Shown here: positions 44,456 through 54,591 of the stretch, piece after piece
Numbering within the stretch: position 1 is the first letter of the stretch
Layout of the letters: every line of letters begins with the position of its first letter
Assembly: GCF_023159225.1 (NCBI RefSeq)
Contig: NC_063173.1
Span: 9,524,852 to 9,588,851 of the forward strand
DNA from: Perognathus longimembris pacificus
Lineage: Eukaryota; Chordata; Mammalia; Rodentia; Heteromyidae
Direction of reading: 5' to 3'
DNA: 64,000 nucleotides
Notes under the pieces: generated by a model
Databases searched by the model: none
What the model was told of the DNA's origin: nothing
Seen by the model: only the letters and a program-made list of their open reading frames with translations
Position numbers and translations under genes: made by a program

Positions 44456-44675
44456 GGGCTGGGAATATGGCCTAGTGGCATGAGTGCTTGTCGCATATAC
44501 ATGAGGCCCTGGGTTCAATTCCCCAGCACCACATATACAGAAAACGGCCAGAAGTGGCACTGTGGCTCAAGTGGCAGAGTGCTAGCCTTGAGCAAAAAGA
44601 AGCCAGGGATAGTGCTCAGGCCCTGAGTTCAAGGCCCAGGACTGGCCAAAAAAAAGAAAGAAAGAAAGAAAGAAG
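44456..44675 (+). repeat. IDL-Geo SINE with (GAAA)n tail
   Basis: Complete dimer with GGGTTCAATTCCCCAGC, TGGCTCAAGTGGCAGAG and GAGTTCAAGGCCCAGGACTGG, ending in a GAAA repeat. Confidence 0.92.
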
Positions 44676-46904
44676 GCGAGACAAATGGGGCGTCAAGGTC
44701 AGCCACGGCTCATGGGGTCTAACTTCTCCAATCAGTTCCTCAGTGTCTACCACTCCGGCGCATTCCATTCAACTATGTATCCATCAGTGGCCTAATCCAC
44801 CGACTGGGTCAGGGCCCTCCCCACCTGGTGATCAGCCCCGCTGGTTGGGGACCCCTTGGAGGACTATGTCATAGTCAAACATCTCCTCTGCTCACTGAGG
44901 AGTGGGGCGCTTATTCTCTTCTCCCTGCAGCTGCAGGTTGGGCCTGGGGAAGGCCTATCCCATGAAAGGCACAGGATGCCCTTCCAAGAGCTGCCCAGGC
45001 TGGCTATGCCACCAAAAACCACCACAGAGCCAACGTCTAGCTGTTTACAGCCAGGCTCAGGGCAAAGGATCCCGGTTCTTTTTGGCAATGGTCTGAGATG
45101 AGAGTGGCTATGTGGAAATAATAAATTCATTTCGGCCTCAAGAGGAAACGGAAGTGCCGTGCCAGCGAGGGGCCCCTTTGGAGGGTGACCTTCTGATTTG
45201 TGAAGCTGCCCATCACCTCCCCCGGGGTCCTGCCCTTCTCAACGGGAGCCCACACAGAAAGCCTCACCCTGGCGCTCATCCTGGAAGGCCGGAGGTCACC
45301 CCGCATCCCTGGGAGGCGGAGGTGAGAATCTCAGACTTTTTCAGCTCAGTTTGGCTTGGATATTTGATCTTCAGATCTCAGCCATTGAGTAGCTAGAATG
45401 AGAGACCAACACTTGGCTTTCTCTTCAGAACGTTTTTATGCCTAGATAGCTGGCATGGTGAATAGCATATTCTGGAATTAGGATGGGGACCACAGCAAAG
45501 AATACACGAATCTCCAAGGACATCTGTGCCTTTGGCTTGTCAACAGCCTCAGACACAGAAGTTACTGGACCACAAATGACAGCCAGCCAGGTGAAACGGC
45601 AGGCGGCTGTATCCGCTGCTTTGTGCTGTGGAAAGAGGATTATTCCCTGGTCACATCTGGTCAAACGTTTCCATTCCACTCCTGTCCTCCCTCACTGCCC
45701 CCTGGGTGTTGGAAACAGTGAGCTGAACTGCGCATCTGAAGTGTGGCTCCACTATGCTACAGGCAGAATCTGATATTCTTTAATCCCTAAAAGAAGCTTA
45801 TTCGAGAGATGCAATTGTAAAACAGACAGGTATTAGCATTTATAAAAATGAGCTCTTCTGAATTCCCAAAACACACCTCCCCAAGGAGTAGGGGTCTCAG
45901 TTCCTCTGTTACCCCTGAAAATCCTGTGTCTAAGGTTGTTTTTAGTTTCTATATCCCGTAGTTTGTTGACATTTCAGAGTTCCTTTACTTCAGAAGGGCT
46001 GTAGATAACAAAGTTTCTCTTAATACTAAAAATAATGCAGAAGGTAACCTTAAATAATTATCTAAGATACCTTAGAGAATATTATGAGAACCATAGATAG
46101 AAAATTAGAACCAAGGAATAACAACCTTGATATTAATGGTCCTGGCTTATTTGTCCAAAGTAAGGCCAAGAAAATCATACTTCAATGCTTCCATTCAGTA
46201 ATTGCTCTTCTTTAGAGCAAGCACATGTTCAAGAGAATAAGAACAAATATTGTTTTATTTTCTACTAATAGCATCCAAGGATGTGGCTTCATGCTTGCTT
46301 TGATTCAAATAAAAGCTAAAGAACCGACTGAAAATAACAACAGCATAAGAAGCAATGCTGCAATTCTGTTCACCCTGACACAATACCTGAAGATTTGGCA
46401 ATTTGTGCTTGCCTGTAAACCACTCCTGTGAAACCTGAGACGGAGCTCGGAGCAGTTACAACAGAAACTGTGTGGTCAGCCCACATGGGCCTCATTAGCA
46501 GGTGCTGGGGCTGCGGGTGCATATAAAGAAACAGATGTGTGGATAAAGTCCTCTTCTCTACGAGTCTCCAAAATTTATGGTGTAACAGAGAGCCTTAGGC
46601 ATTAACCCTGGCCTGCAAGAACCCATGCACTGAAATAAATTAGCTATTTTCAAGGTGATGCAATAAAACTCTGATTGAAGTCGCATAGATAGAGATTAAA
46701 ATCAATAATGCAGGTAAAGTGCATCTATCGCTTCATAAATAACATGAGAACAACAACAGTAGTAGTAAAACTAGTCATATTGAAAGTGACTGTCAGTTAT
46801 TCTTTTTGATAGCTTATTATTCAGTGGGAGACAGAAGACAAGTTCAACACTAGAGACAATGTTCTCTCCTGCTCTCTGGTGTCAAATGGCCAGTGGTGGG
46901 AGGA
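44676..46904. other. GC-richer unique DNA
   Basis: About 2.2 kb without a recognised repeat. Bases 44690-45330 are the most GC-rich unique part of the window and contain several overlapping frames on both strands (44856-45101, 44864-45130, 45112-45396). None has a domain, and no splice or promoter pattern is convincing. Confidence 0.45.
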
Positions 46905-46984
46905 ATTGTATATCTATCTATCTGTCTATTATCTCTATGTTTATGTATAGGATATATATGTATATAAATAATGTATATATGTAT
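46905..46984 (+). repeat. (TATC)n and AT-rich repeat
   Basis: TATCTATCTATCTGTC then TATATATGTATATAA. Confidence 0.8.
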
Positions 46985-47150
46985 CCTCATTATTCTACTC
47001 CCTAAGGTAGGAAGCTTCAACTCTGTAGTACAGATTAGGAAACTACAGATCAGTAAGTTGACAAAATTCCGCAAATCTACACAGTTATGAAGTGGTACAA
47101 GTCAGGGCGCAAACCCACTTATGCCCAGCCCCACTCATCTGCTTCAAAAC
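46985..47150 (-). repeat. MIR
   Basis: Antisense MIR landmarks: ACAGATTAGGAAACTACAG, GTAAGTTGACAAAATTCCGC and AGTGGTACAAGTCAGGGCG. Confidence 0.65.
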
Positions 47151-47935
47151 GTCTCCAATTTTATTTCCTAAATGTAAAACAGTACCTTTATTTGAAAGTG
47201 AAAAGAAATCCATGAAAGGAAAGTAGTGTAGCAAGGCTGTCCATTTGGAGAGGGGCCCCAGAGGGGAGTCCCGACATTCCTAAATTGATATGTCCTATAT
47301 TTATCAAAATGAGAGTGACCTCTATCACTCCTTTTACCACAGAACAATGCTAATATATAGGCATTACTATCTCAAGTCACATACCAGGAAATAAAGTTCT
47401 AATTCATTTCAGTGAGTATCTTTCTTGAGCTAGCAGTCCGGAGCACAGGAGCTGAGAGTGGAATCAGGTCGGCCTTCAGATCAGCAATTCACCAGTCCTC
47501 CGTCCGCATAAGCCAATGGAGCCATTCCTGTCTGTCACATTGGACTTCTCCTCGCTCTACCACTGACCAACCCTGAAGGCAATCCGGGGGTTTCCTGAGG
47601 ATTCTTCCCCAGTCCTTCCTCTTCTTCTTGATGCTTCGCACCACACTTAACCTGGGCTGAGATGGGACAATTTGGAATGACTCCTGCACCACGGTGAACC
47701 CAACTGGCAGAGACAGGCTCAATTCCCAGAGCAACACTGAGCATGTTAGTTGAACTTGCAATGTTCTTTAGATGCCATCCAGGGATTCTTAAAGGAAAAA
47801 TAGTTAAATAAAGTTAACAAAGCTTAAAATCAACATACCAGCCTACACAGAGTTACTTCCAATCTTTAACATTGTTTTTCCTTTGCGGTAATGGGTTTGA
47901 AATCTAGGAGTTAAACTTCCAAGATAGGGGCTCTG
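47151..47935. other. Unique, non-coding
   Basis: Nothing recognised. Minus frames at 47489-47761 overlap one another and show no domain. Confidence 0.45.
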
Positions 47936-47939
47936 GCAC

Positions 47940-48100
47940 TTAAGTTATGCTTGTGGCCTTTTATGTTTGCAGTTATTTTTCAGATAGGGTCTTGTGCTTT
48001 TTATCTAGATTGGCCTCAGGTTTCACACCTCCTACCTATGCCTCCCAAGAAGCTGGGATTCAAGAATGCAGTACTAAGCCAGGCTTTCATTGCTTGCATT
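47940..48100 (-). repeat. Old 7SL-derived SINE
   Basis: AGATAGGGTCTTGTGCTTTT, TGGCCTCAGGTTTCAC and CCCAAGAAGCTGGGATTCA are antisense B1/Alu-like landmarks. Confidence 0.55.
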
Positions 48101-49590
48101 TTCATTTTATCATTTATGAAATCTTTCTACGGTGCTAACTCTTGATGGGAATTGTAATTATTATTATGTTCCTAAGAAGCACATGTTAGCTAGACGGGTG
48201 GGCTGTGTCCAGGGGTAGCCTCCAATTTCCTTTGCCTTCCATGGTTCCTCAGCTAGGTGAGCATCTGTAGGAAGAAGCTCCGTTCCTTAGACACTTCAAT
48301 TTTTCCCCTTTGGGCAAAGTCTTGAGAAGTCAGTGTGTCTACATTCAATTCCAGCTTTGCAAGGTACTTGCTCCAACCTTAGTTGACCATCGTCAACCAA
48401 ACTTCCTGAGCCTCTCCTGATGAAGGGTATCATTTTCTGTGAAGGTTACCCTAGATAATCCTGCAAGGAGAACATTTATCACCTAGTCAGTGATCAGGAG
48501 GTGTTCGCTATGTTGATCACTGACTTGCAGAGTTTGGAAATCCATGAATCGTGTTCTTTGGGGCGATGTAGGTGTTTATTATTAATACTGGAGGGGAAGC
48601 ACCTGGAGAGGAAAGTAAGTTAGGAAAGCATTAGTCGAATCAAAGCTTTTGTTACTCCTCCTAGTATCTGGTCTTCCTGAAAGTTCCTTTGTGGGTTGCA
48701 ACATAACTCGTTTGGTTGAAAAAAATCTTGATTTTTAGAGAAATGAAACATTTGTCTCATTTGGGGGTCATCAGAATTCTGGCAACAGCGGATCCATTGC
48801 CTACCTGAGCGGAGAAAGCCGACCCCAGGGGCTGTCACCCAGGTCCCAGGCTGGACGCCCCGGACTGTCGCTGTCACTCTCTGACTTGTCTAGGAACAAG
48901 GAAAGCTAGGAAGCCGCGTTCAGCAGGGCTGCAGTGAGGATTCATGTTAGCTGATGGTAGTGAGAGCTTTTGCCTACCCACCAACTCGGATGCCTGGGGG
49001 AACAACGGGAGACGCGTGATGGGGGGTGGGGGAGCATCTTTGATCACGCTGAAGGTCACACCCTCTCATCACTTGCTTCTGGGGGGACACGGGCTGGGAG
49101 GGGATAATGGCTACTGGCAGCCAACGCCGCTTTCCAGCAGGCACTGATGATGAGCCCAGTCATTTTTGTCGCCACCTCCGGAAGATGCCACGAGGGGGCG
49201 CACGCGCCCTTGCGATGGCCTCTGCCCGCCCAGCTCCAATGCTGACCTACCATTTCTAGGCATAAAAATGTTTTCTTTCCATACATCTAGATAGGAACAA
49301 AAGGAAAGCTAAACTGAGCAAGAAAAGAGAATACCCACTATGTTCTCGGTTCAATGCTGCCACGGACTCCTTTGAGAAAGCTCCTAAGCTACTTTCCTTA
49401 GAGAATTCATTCCAATTGTGAGGCACTCATTGATGATCAGGGGTGGAAAGCTGCGGGGTCTATCTTCAGGAACTCTAGCACGGCCCAGTTAAGCAGGCTT
49501 GCAAATAGTTACAAAGCAAAGTGAGAAACACCACTCTCAAATGATCTGGAGTTTGGAGGTAGACTCCCCTAGGGTTTGTTTCAAGTCAGA

Positions 49591-49593
<3 letters not shown>
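48101..49593. other. Unique, non-coding
   Basis: About 1.5 kb without a recognised element. Bases 48780-49260 are moderately GC-rich but have few CpG, so this is not a CpG island. Confidence 0.45.

Positions 49594-49663
<70 letters not shown>
49594..49663. repeat. (AT)n microsatellite
   Basis: About 35 uninterrupted AT units, followed by a G run at about 49671-49678. Confidence 0.97.
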
Positions 49664-49666
<3 letters not shown>

Positions 49667-49679
49667 AGTGGGGGGGGGA

Positions 49680-51600
49680 GGTGCACAGAGTTACAGACAA
49701 GACAGGTTTCACTTGAATCTGAAGGAGAAGCAGCTGCTGGACAGTGACAAAGATGACAGAGAGAATAAAAATAACAAAATATGCAGTGTGGCCATGGGGA
49801 AGGGGAAGCTGGGAATAGAACCCATATTCTCACCCATTGCTTGGTGAAGTCTTCTGCTGGAAGACTGCACATATGTGTCTATAGTATTTTTCTGTGGAGG
49901 AAATCCAGTCACTGATCCCATCGTATTGTCCATTTACCTGGTAATAAAGAATAAATAAATAAATAAACATCACTTAGTGTATTCTTTACTCTGTGTGTCT
50001 TTATTTTATCCTATATATGAGATAGATATGTAATAAAATAGGTTATATATCTTAAGGACATATATCTCAGATACATGGGGTAAGTAAGAAATAGATATGT
50101 TTTATTTATGTACATATCTTGTCATATACCACTTTACATCAATATGTATCTTAAATTCCAATCTTTTATATACCATAGGTTCAATGGGAGACTCCCAGTC
50201 CTCATACTATTGTATACAAAGTAATGTATTTGGTAGAACACATCCTTCATTTTGGAAGGGACCATCTATTTTTCCAGCTTGCCTTCTACCTCTTTCATTT
50301 TCTCCGCCTGTACAGGTGAAGTGCCTCACAATCGCACTGATTCTCTTCCTTTCTCGACTCTATTGCCTTCTCTTCTTTGATGATTTCCACACACGAGCTG
50401 GGGCAGTCTCCATTAGTAATGTTTCTAAATTTGTGTCCATGGCCTAGACTTTTGCTCTGACCTTCCAGAGCCACCTGTCCAGTTGTTTCTCTGATTTTTT
50501 TCACCTATAGGACACTTATCTGAATTTTAAAAACTTATCTACCAAAAATAGCATCTGAACTATCTGCCATTTCCATTGTCTTTGAAAATGGTACTCTTAT
50601 CCTCGAAGTTGCACAAATCTGATATTTCAGAGTTACCCATATGTTCTGAAATAAATATCTGCTTTCCTTTTGGCTCTCCTTTGGAAGATAGCAGAATCCA
50701 TCTTGATAGCTACTGTCATACTCTAAGGAGAAATGTTTCTCCCTTGGAGCCCTGCAATAAGTACTTTGTAACTGTTCTACCCTTTCCTTCCTTAAGCATC
50801 CAATATAATATTTTAAAACATATGTAATACAATGTCACATCAGTGATCTATACTTGAGAGGCTCCCTGTCTGAAGCTCTGATCATGGTTTCCAGGTCAGG
50901 ATTTACCCCTGCGTTCATTCCTCCCACCCTCCTCGTTTCCCATCCCTGCTCCTGGAGCACACCAGCCTCAATCTCATAGTCTCAGTCTTCTCCAACAAGA
51001 ATCACTTTTCTCAAGCATCTGTGATATTGTCCGTCATGCCATTGGTCTCTGCCGGAGAGTCTCCTGTGACCTCTCTAAGTAGCACACCTATCATTCTTCC
51101 TAGAACGCCTGGCGTCTGACCACGTGGCATGCAGTAAAGATGCATCTGGACGCTCCTAGCAGGTCTCCTCCACTCACGTCCGCCTTTGGAAGGAGAGACT
51201 TGGCTCTGCCGCCTTTGGAAGGAGAGACTTGGCTCTGACTATCTCTGCGCACTTCTCCATAAGTGGCTAACATGCTTGCTCACCATTTGTAGATGATTTA
51301 CTTTCATTTACTTCTATGGAATAAATGAGAACAGCTGCAAGTGAGTTTGGTGACTGGTTGTATGTAGGTCTTGTGCTAAAGAGTCTTGATAACCACAAAT
51401 TTAGTTGTCTTTAATTTATGTATATGAAGTAATGGATTGGGCACAGAAACAGTGTAAGAGTCTTCAAAACTATTTTGAAAGGATTGTTGAAAGTAACAAT
51501 AACCGACAGATACATTGGTGCGGTTGATAATAGGAAGGTATTTTTGGCTGAATGATCATTACATATTAAATGCTATGTTAAATTATTGACATCTTTGAAC
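49680..51600. other. Unique DNA with a 29-bp tandem duplication
   Basis: Nothing definite. There is a short (AAAT)n at about 49943-49966. Bases 50880-51150 have some resemblance to an old L2 LINE 3' region, but I am not confident. Confidence 0.4.
51180..51237 (+). repeat. Perfect 29-bp tandem duplication
   Basis: The unit beginning CCGCCTTTGGAAGG and ending CTTGGCTCTG occurs at 51180-51208 and again, identically, at 51209-51237. Confidence 0.95.
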
Positions 51601-51723
51601 TTAAAAAATCCATCACCAAGAATGAGGCACTTCAAAATTTTCCCATTTTATAGGTAAATCTTAGCACATGTATCTTATTCTTCCCAGTCTCAGAACCATA
51701 GAGAAAGTAAACGTCTTTGTTTT

Positions 51724-51867
51724 AAAGAAAGAAAGAAAGGAAGGAAGGAAGGAAGGAAGGAAGAAAGGAAGGAAGGAAGGAAGGAAGGAAGGAAGGAAGG
51801 AAGGAAGGAAGGAAGAAAGGAAGGAAGGAAGGAAGAAAGGAAGGAAGGAAGGAAGGAAAGAAAAGCC
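51724..51867 (+). repeat. (GAAA)n/(GGAA)n purine tract
   Basis: About 140 bp of pure purine next to the start of a SINE. The Lys/Glu/Gly frame on the + strand and Phe/Leu/Pro/Ser frame on the - strand are artefacts. Confidence 0.95.
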
Positions 51868-52055
51868 AAGTTGGGCACCTGTGACCTTAGCTACTCAGGA
51901 GGCAGAGATTTGAGGGTTTTGGTTTAAAGCCAAGCTGAGCAGATAGATCTAAGACACTCTTATCTCTAATTAGCCAACAAAAAAAGCTAAAAGTGGGGGT
52001 ATGGCTCAAGTGGTAGAATCCTAGCCTCAAGGGAAAAAGCTAAACAAGAACTTGT
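51868..52055 (+). repeat. 7SL-Geo SINE, right end lost
   Basis: 7SL-like TAGCTACTCAGGAGGCAGAG and Geo TGGCTCAAGTGGTAGAATCC. The Geo end is replaced near 52056 by a younger inserted SINE. Confidence 0.82.
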
Positions 52056-52256
52056 TTTTTTGTTTTTTTTGTTTTTGTTTTTTTTTGTTTTGTTTTTTGG
52101 CCAGTCCTGGGGCTTGGATTCAGGGCCTGAACACTGTCCCTGGCTTCTTTTTGCTCAAGGCTAGCACTCTGCCACTTGAGCCACAACGCCACTTCTGGCC
52201 ATTTTCTGTATATGTGGTGCTGAGGAATTGAACCCAGGGCCTCATGTATATGAGGC
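52056..52256 (-). repeat. IDL-Geo SINE, 5'-truncated, 19-bp TSD
   Basis: T-rich tail, antisense Geo, antisense IDL stopping in the middle of the ID-like half. AAGCTAAACAAGAACTTGT flanks it at 52037-52055 and 52257-52275. Confidence 0.93.
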
Positions 52257-52275
52257 AAGCTAAACAAGAACTTGT

Positions 52276-52414
52276 ACATGTGTTCTGTTGGTTTGCTTTG
52301 ATTCCTCCTTCTGAAGATGACAACAGCACTGATTTTAGGACACAGTTCTTTAGTCTGAGCTGGTTTTATCCATCAGTACAAACCTGTAATCATTTACCTC
52401 ATTGTGAGGGGTTT
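52276..52414. other. Unassigned
   Basis: Short gap between repeats. Confidence 0.4.
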
Positions 52415-52502
52415 TTGTAGATACTGAGGTTTGAACTCCGGGCTTCCCACTCGCTAGGCAGGCACCGTACCTCTTGATCCACGTTTCCACTCATTGATGC
52501 TT
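52415..52502 (-). repeat. Old ID-like tRNA SINE monomer
   Basis: TTTGAACTCCGGGCTTCCCAC, CGCTAGGCAGGCACCGTACC and GATCCACG are antisense of a tRNA-Ala-type monomer. Confidence 0.65.
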
Positions 52503-52504
52503 TT

Positions 52505-52735
52505 TTTAAAAAACATGCTTTTATGAAGTAGTTGTACAAGGCAGTAACAATTCCAGATGTCAGGTCAGGAGTACAATGTATCTTAGTTATCATCCTCCCC
52601 CAATTTCCCTCTCTCGCCCCTATTCTCAAGTGCCCTAGTTCAATTAGCACATTGAATACAATGGCTGCCTTTGCTCACTCTTCTTCCCTTTATGCTTTGA
52701 TTATTTTTTTTCAGATACGTTCTCACATTTTGCCA
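52505..52735 (-). repeat. Possible L1 3' end, lineage B-like
   Basis: ATGAAGTAGTTGTACAAGGCAG recalls the antisense lineage B terminus and is followed by pyrimidine-rich sequence. Confidence 0.45.
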
Positions 52736-53020
52736 AGCATGCCTAGATGGAGGCCTTCTGTGGCGGAGATACCAGGCTGTGCTCCCCCACGCCCAGATGT
52801 GAGATGAGCCGCGGCAAACGCTTGCCCAGTGTCCTGATCTGAAGCCCCTGCATCGCGGGGATGGCAGGAGCTCAGCACGCTGCACAGCTATCAGTGGAGA
52901 CGGGGTCTCGGGGGATGCTTTCGTGGAGGTTGACCTGACACCATGACCCCCCTGCCCTGCGGTTTCTGAGACGCTGGGATTGCAGGCAGAAAGGACCTGC
53001 ACCTGGCTCGCAGTGGGGAT
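52736..53020 (-). repeat. Diverged 7SL-type SINE and flank
   Basis: GAGACGGGGTCTCGGGGGATG and GAGACGCTGGGATTGCAGGC read as an antisense Alu/B1-like element (best at 52890-53015). Long minus frames here arise from it. Confidence 0.5.
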
Positions 53021-53320
53021 TGTTTTTTTTCTTTTCTTTTAAGCTGAGTAAACATTGCATGTGCAGAGATTTTGTGCCTGTGTATTCCCATAAGACACAG
53101 AAAACTAAGAAAAGAAAAAATAAGGAAGGGACGGAGAGAGGGACGGAGGCGTGGAAGGCCGGGAGGAGGCTGGAAATGAGGGGGCCTTGAGCCCTCTTCC
53201 AGGGGCACTGTGGCAGAAGCTGGGTGTATTTCTGTAAATTCGAATTCCCACCACCCAAGGAGATGGCTGTACTCCGTCCCTCCATCCGCATGGCCTCTAG
53301 CTAAAACAGTTCTGACACAG
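53021..53320. other. Unassigned, purine-rich
   Basis: Nothing recognised. Minus frames at 52872-53424 overlap in two phases and end inside a SINE. Confidence 0.4.
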
Positions 53321-53321
53321 G

Positions 53322-53527
53322 GCTGGGGATATAGCCCAGTGGCAAGAGTGCTTGCCTCATATACATGAAGCCCTGGGTTCGATTCCCCAGCACCACATAC
53401 ACAGAAAATGGCCAGAAGTGGCACTGTGGCTCAGGTGGCAGAGTGCTAGCCTTGAGCAAAAAGAAGCCAGGGACAGTGCTCAGGCCCTGAGTTCAAGCCC
53501 CAGGACTGGCAAAAAAAAAAAAAAGAA
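53322..53527 (+). repeat. IDL-Geo SINE
   Basis: GGGCTGGGGATATAGCCCAG, GGGTTCGATTCCCCAGCACC and TGGCTCAGGTGGCAGAG, with an A-tail of about 14 bases. Confidence 0.94.
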
Positions 53528-53839
53528 AGAAAAGATATCACAATTGGCCACAATATAATTTATAAAATTTGCTTTGCAAACATATTTCCTCGAGTATTGT
53601 AACAACTACATAAGGAAACTCGGATTGCTAAGCATCTATTCCTTTCTAAGCATGGAGTCTTGACTGGCAAGACTCGGTGCTTGATTTGCTCTGTCCTCAT
53701 TTGTTCCAGGATAGTCCTGTATTTCGTAAATAAAAAGAAAATGGAGTTGAGTGTTTTCCTATATAAAAAGCATGATGTACTAAATAAAAAAAAAAGGAAG
53801 ATAAAAGATGAGACTTAAAGAACCTTAAAAGCTGTTGTA

Positions 53840-54085
53840 AACTGGGCACCAGTGGCTCACGCCTATAATCCTACAGCAGCTCAGGAGGCGGAGATCTGAG
53901 GACCCTGGTGGGAAGCCAGCCCAGGAAGGAAAGGCCACGAGACTTTTATCTCTAAGAAACTACTCAGAAAAAGCCGGGAGTGGCGCTGTGGCTCAAGTGG
54001 TAGAGTGCTAGCCTTGAGCAAAAGAAGCTCAGGGACAAGGTCCAGCCCCTGAGTTGAAGCCCCAGGACGAGCTAAATTAATAAAT
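53840..54085 (+). repeat. 7SL-Geo SINE
   Basis: GGGCACCAGTGGCTCACGCC, CAGGAGGCGGAGATCTGAGG, then Geo GGCGCTGTGGCTCAAGTGG and GAGTTGAAGCCCCAGGACG. Confidence 0.9.
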
Positions 54086-54174
54086 AAGGTTTTGTTCTAT
54101 GAGATACCGTATAAAAAGAAGAAAGAAAATCCCGAGAAAACATTTGCAAATCATTTATGTATCTAGCAAAGATC

Positions 54175-54347
54175 TTTAAGTGCTCTACCACACGAGCCAC
54201 TTTTCCAGCCCTTTGCTTGTATTTTCCTTCTGAGATTGGTTCTCAGTAGTTCACCTTGCCTCCGTGTAGCTTCAGGCTGATGATCTTCCTCCCTCTGGCT
54301 CCTAAATAGCTGGTATTACAGGCATGCACTTTCCTGCCTGGCACCAA
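54175..54347 (-). repeat. Old composite SINE
   Basis: GTGCTCTACCACACGAGCCAC (tRNA-like, antisense), then GCTCCTAAATAGCTGGTATT and ACAGGCATGCAC (7SL-like, antisense). Confidence 0.6.
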
Positions 54348-54531
54348 CAAAAGTCTTGTACCTAGCACAAACACATGTAAAGATCCCTCGAAGCTCAGAG
54401 TCCTTAACTCCTATTTTATGTATGGTAAACAGCTATTTCTATTTCACCCTGCTTCAATCCTGGTATATTAAAATAAATTTTTGCTAAAGCTAATTTTCAA
54501 AGAAACTCATAAACTTTCTCTCAAAGAAACA

Positions 54532-54532
<1 letters not shown>

Positions 54533-54568
<36 letters not shown>
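54533..54568 (+). repeat. (CA)n microsatellite
   Basis: 18 CA units just upstream of the L1 insertion site. Confidence 0.95.
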
Positions 54569-54570
<2 letters not shown>

Positions 54571-54576
54571 CCAAAT

Positions 54577-54591
54577 AAAAATTAAGCACAG
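54577..54591 (+). repeat. L1 target-site duplication, 5' copy
   Basis: AAAAATTAAGCACAG recurs at 56005-56019 after the A-tail. Confidence 0.88.

Noticed and set aside
44488..45396. Cluster of plus and minus frames in GC-rich DNA
   Set aside because: Several overlap on both strands, one starts inside a SINE, and none has a recognisable domain.
48780..49260. CpG island or promoter
   Set aside because: GC is only moderately raised, CpG dinucleotides are sparse, and no first exon is apparent.
51690..51913. Lys/Glu/Gly- and Phe/Leu/Ser-rich frames
   Set aside because: Pure microsatellite translation.
52640..53424. Three overlapping minus frames of 120-177 codons
   Set aside because: They lie in different phases over SINE sequence and purine-rich DNA and share no consistent coding signal.
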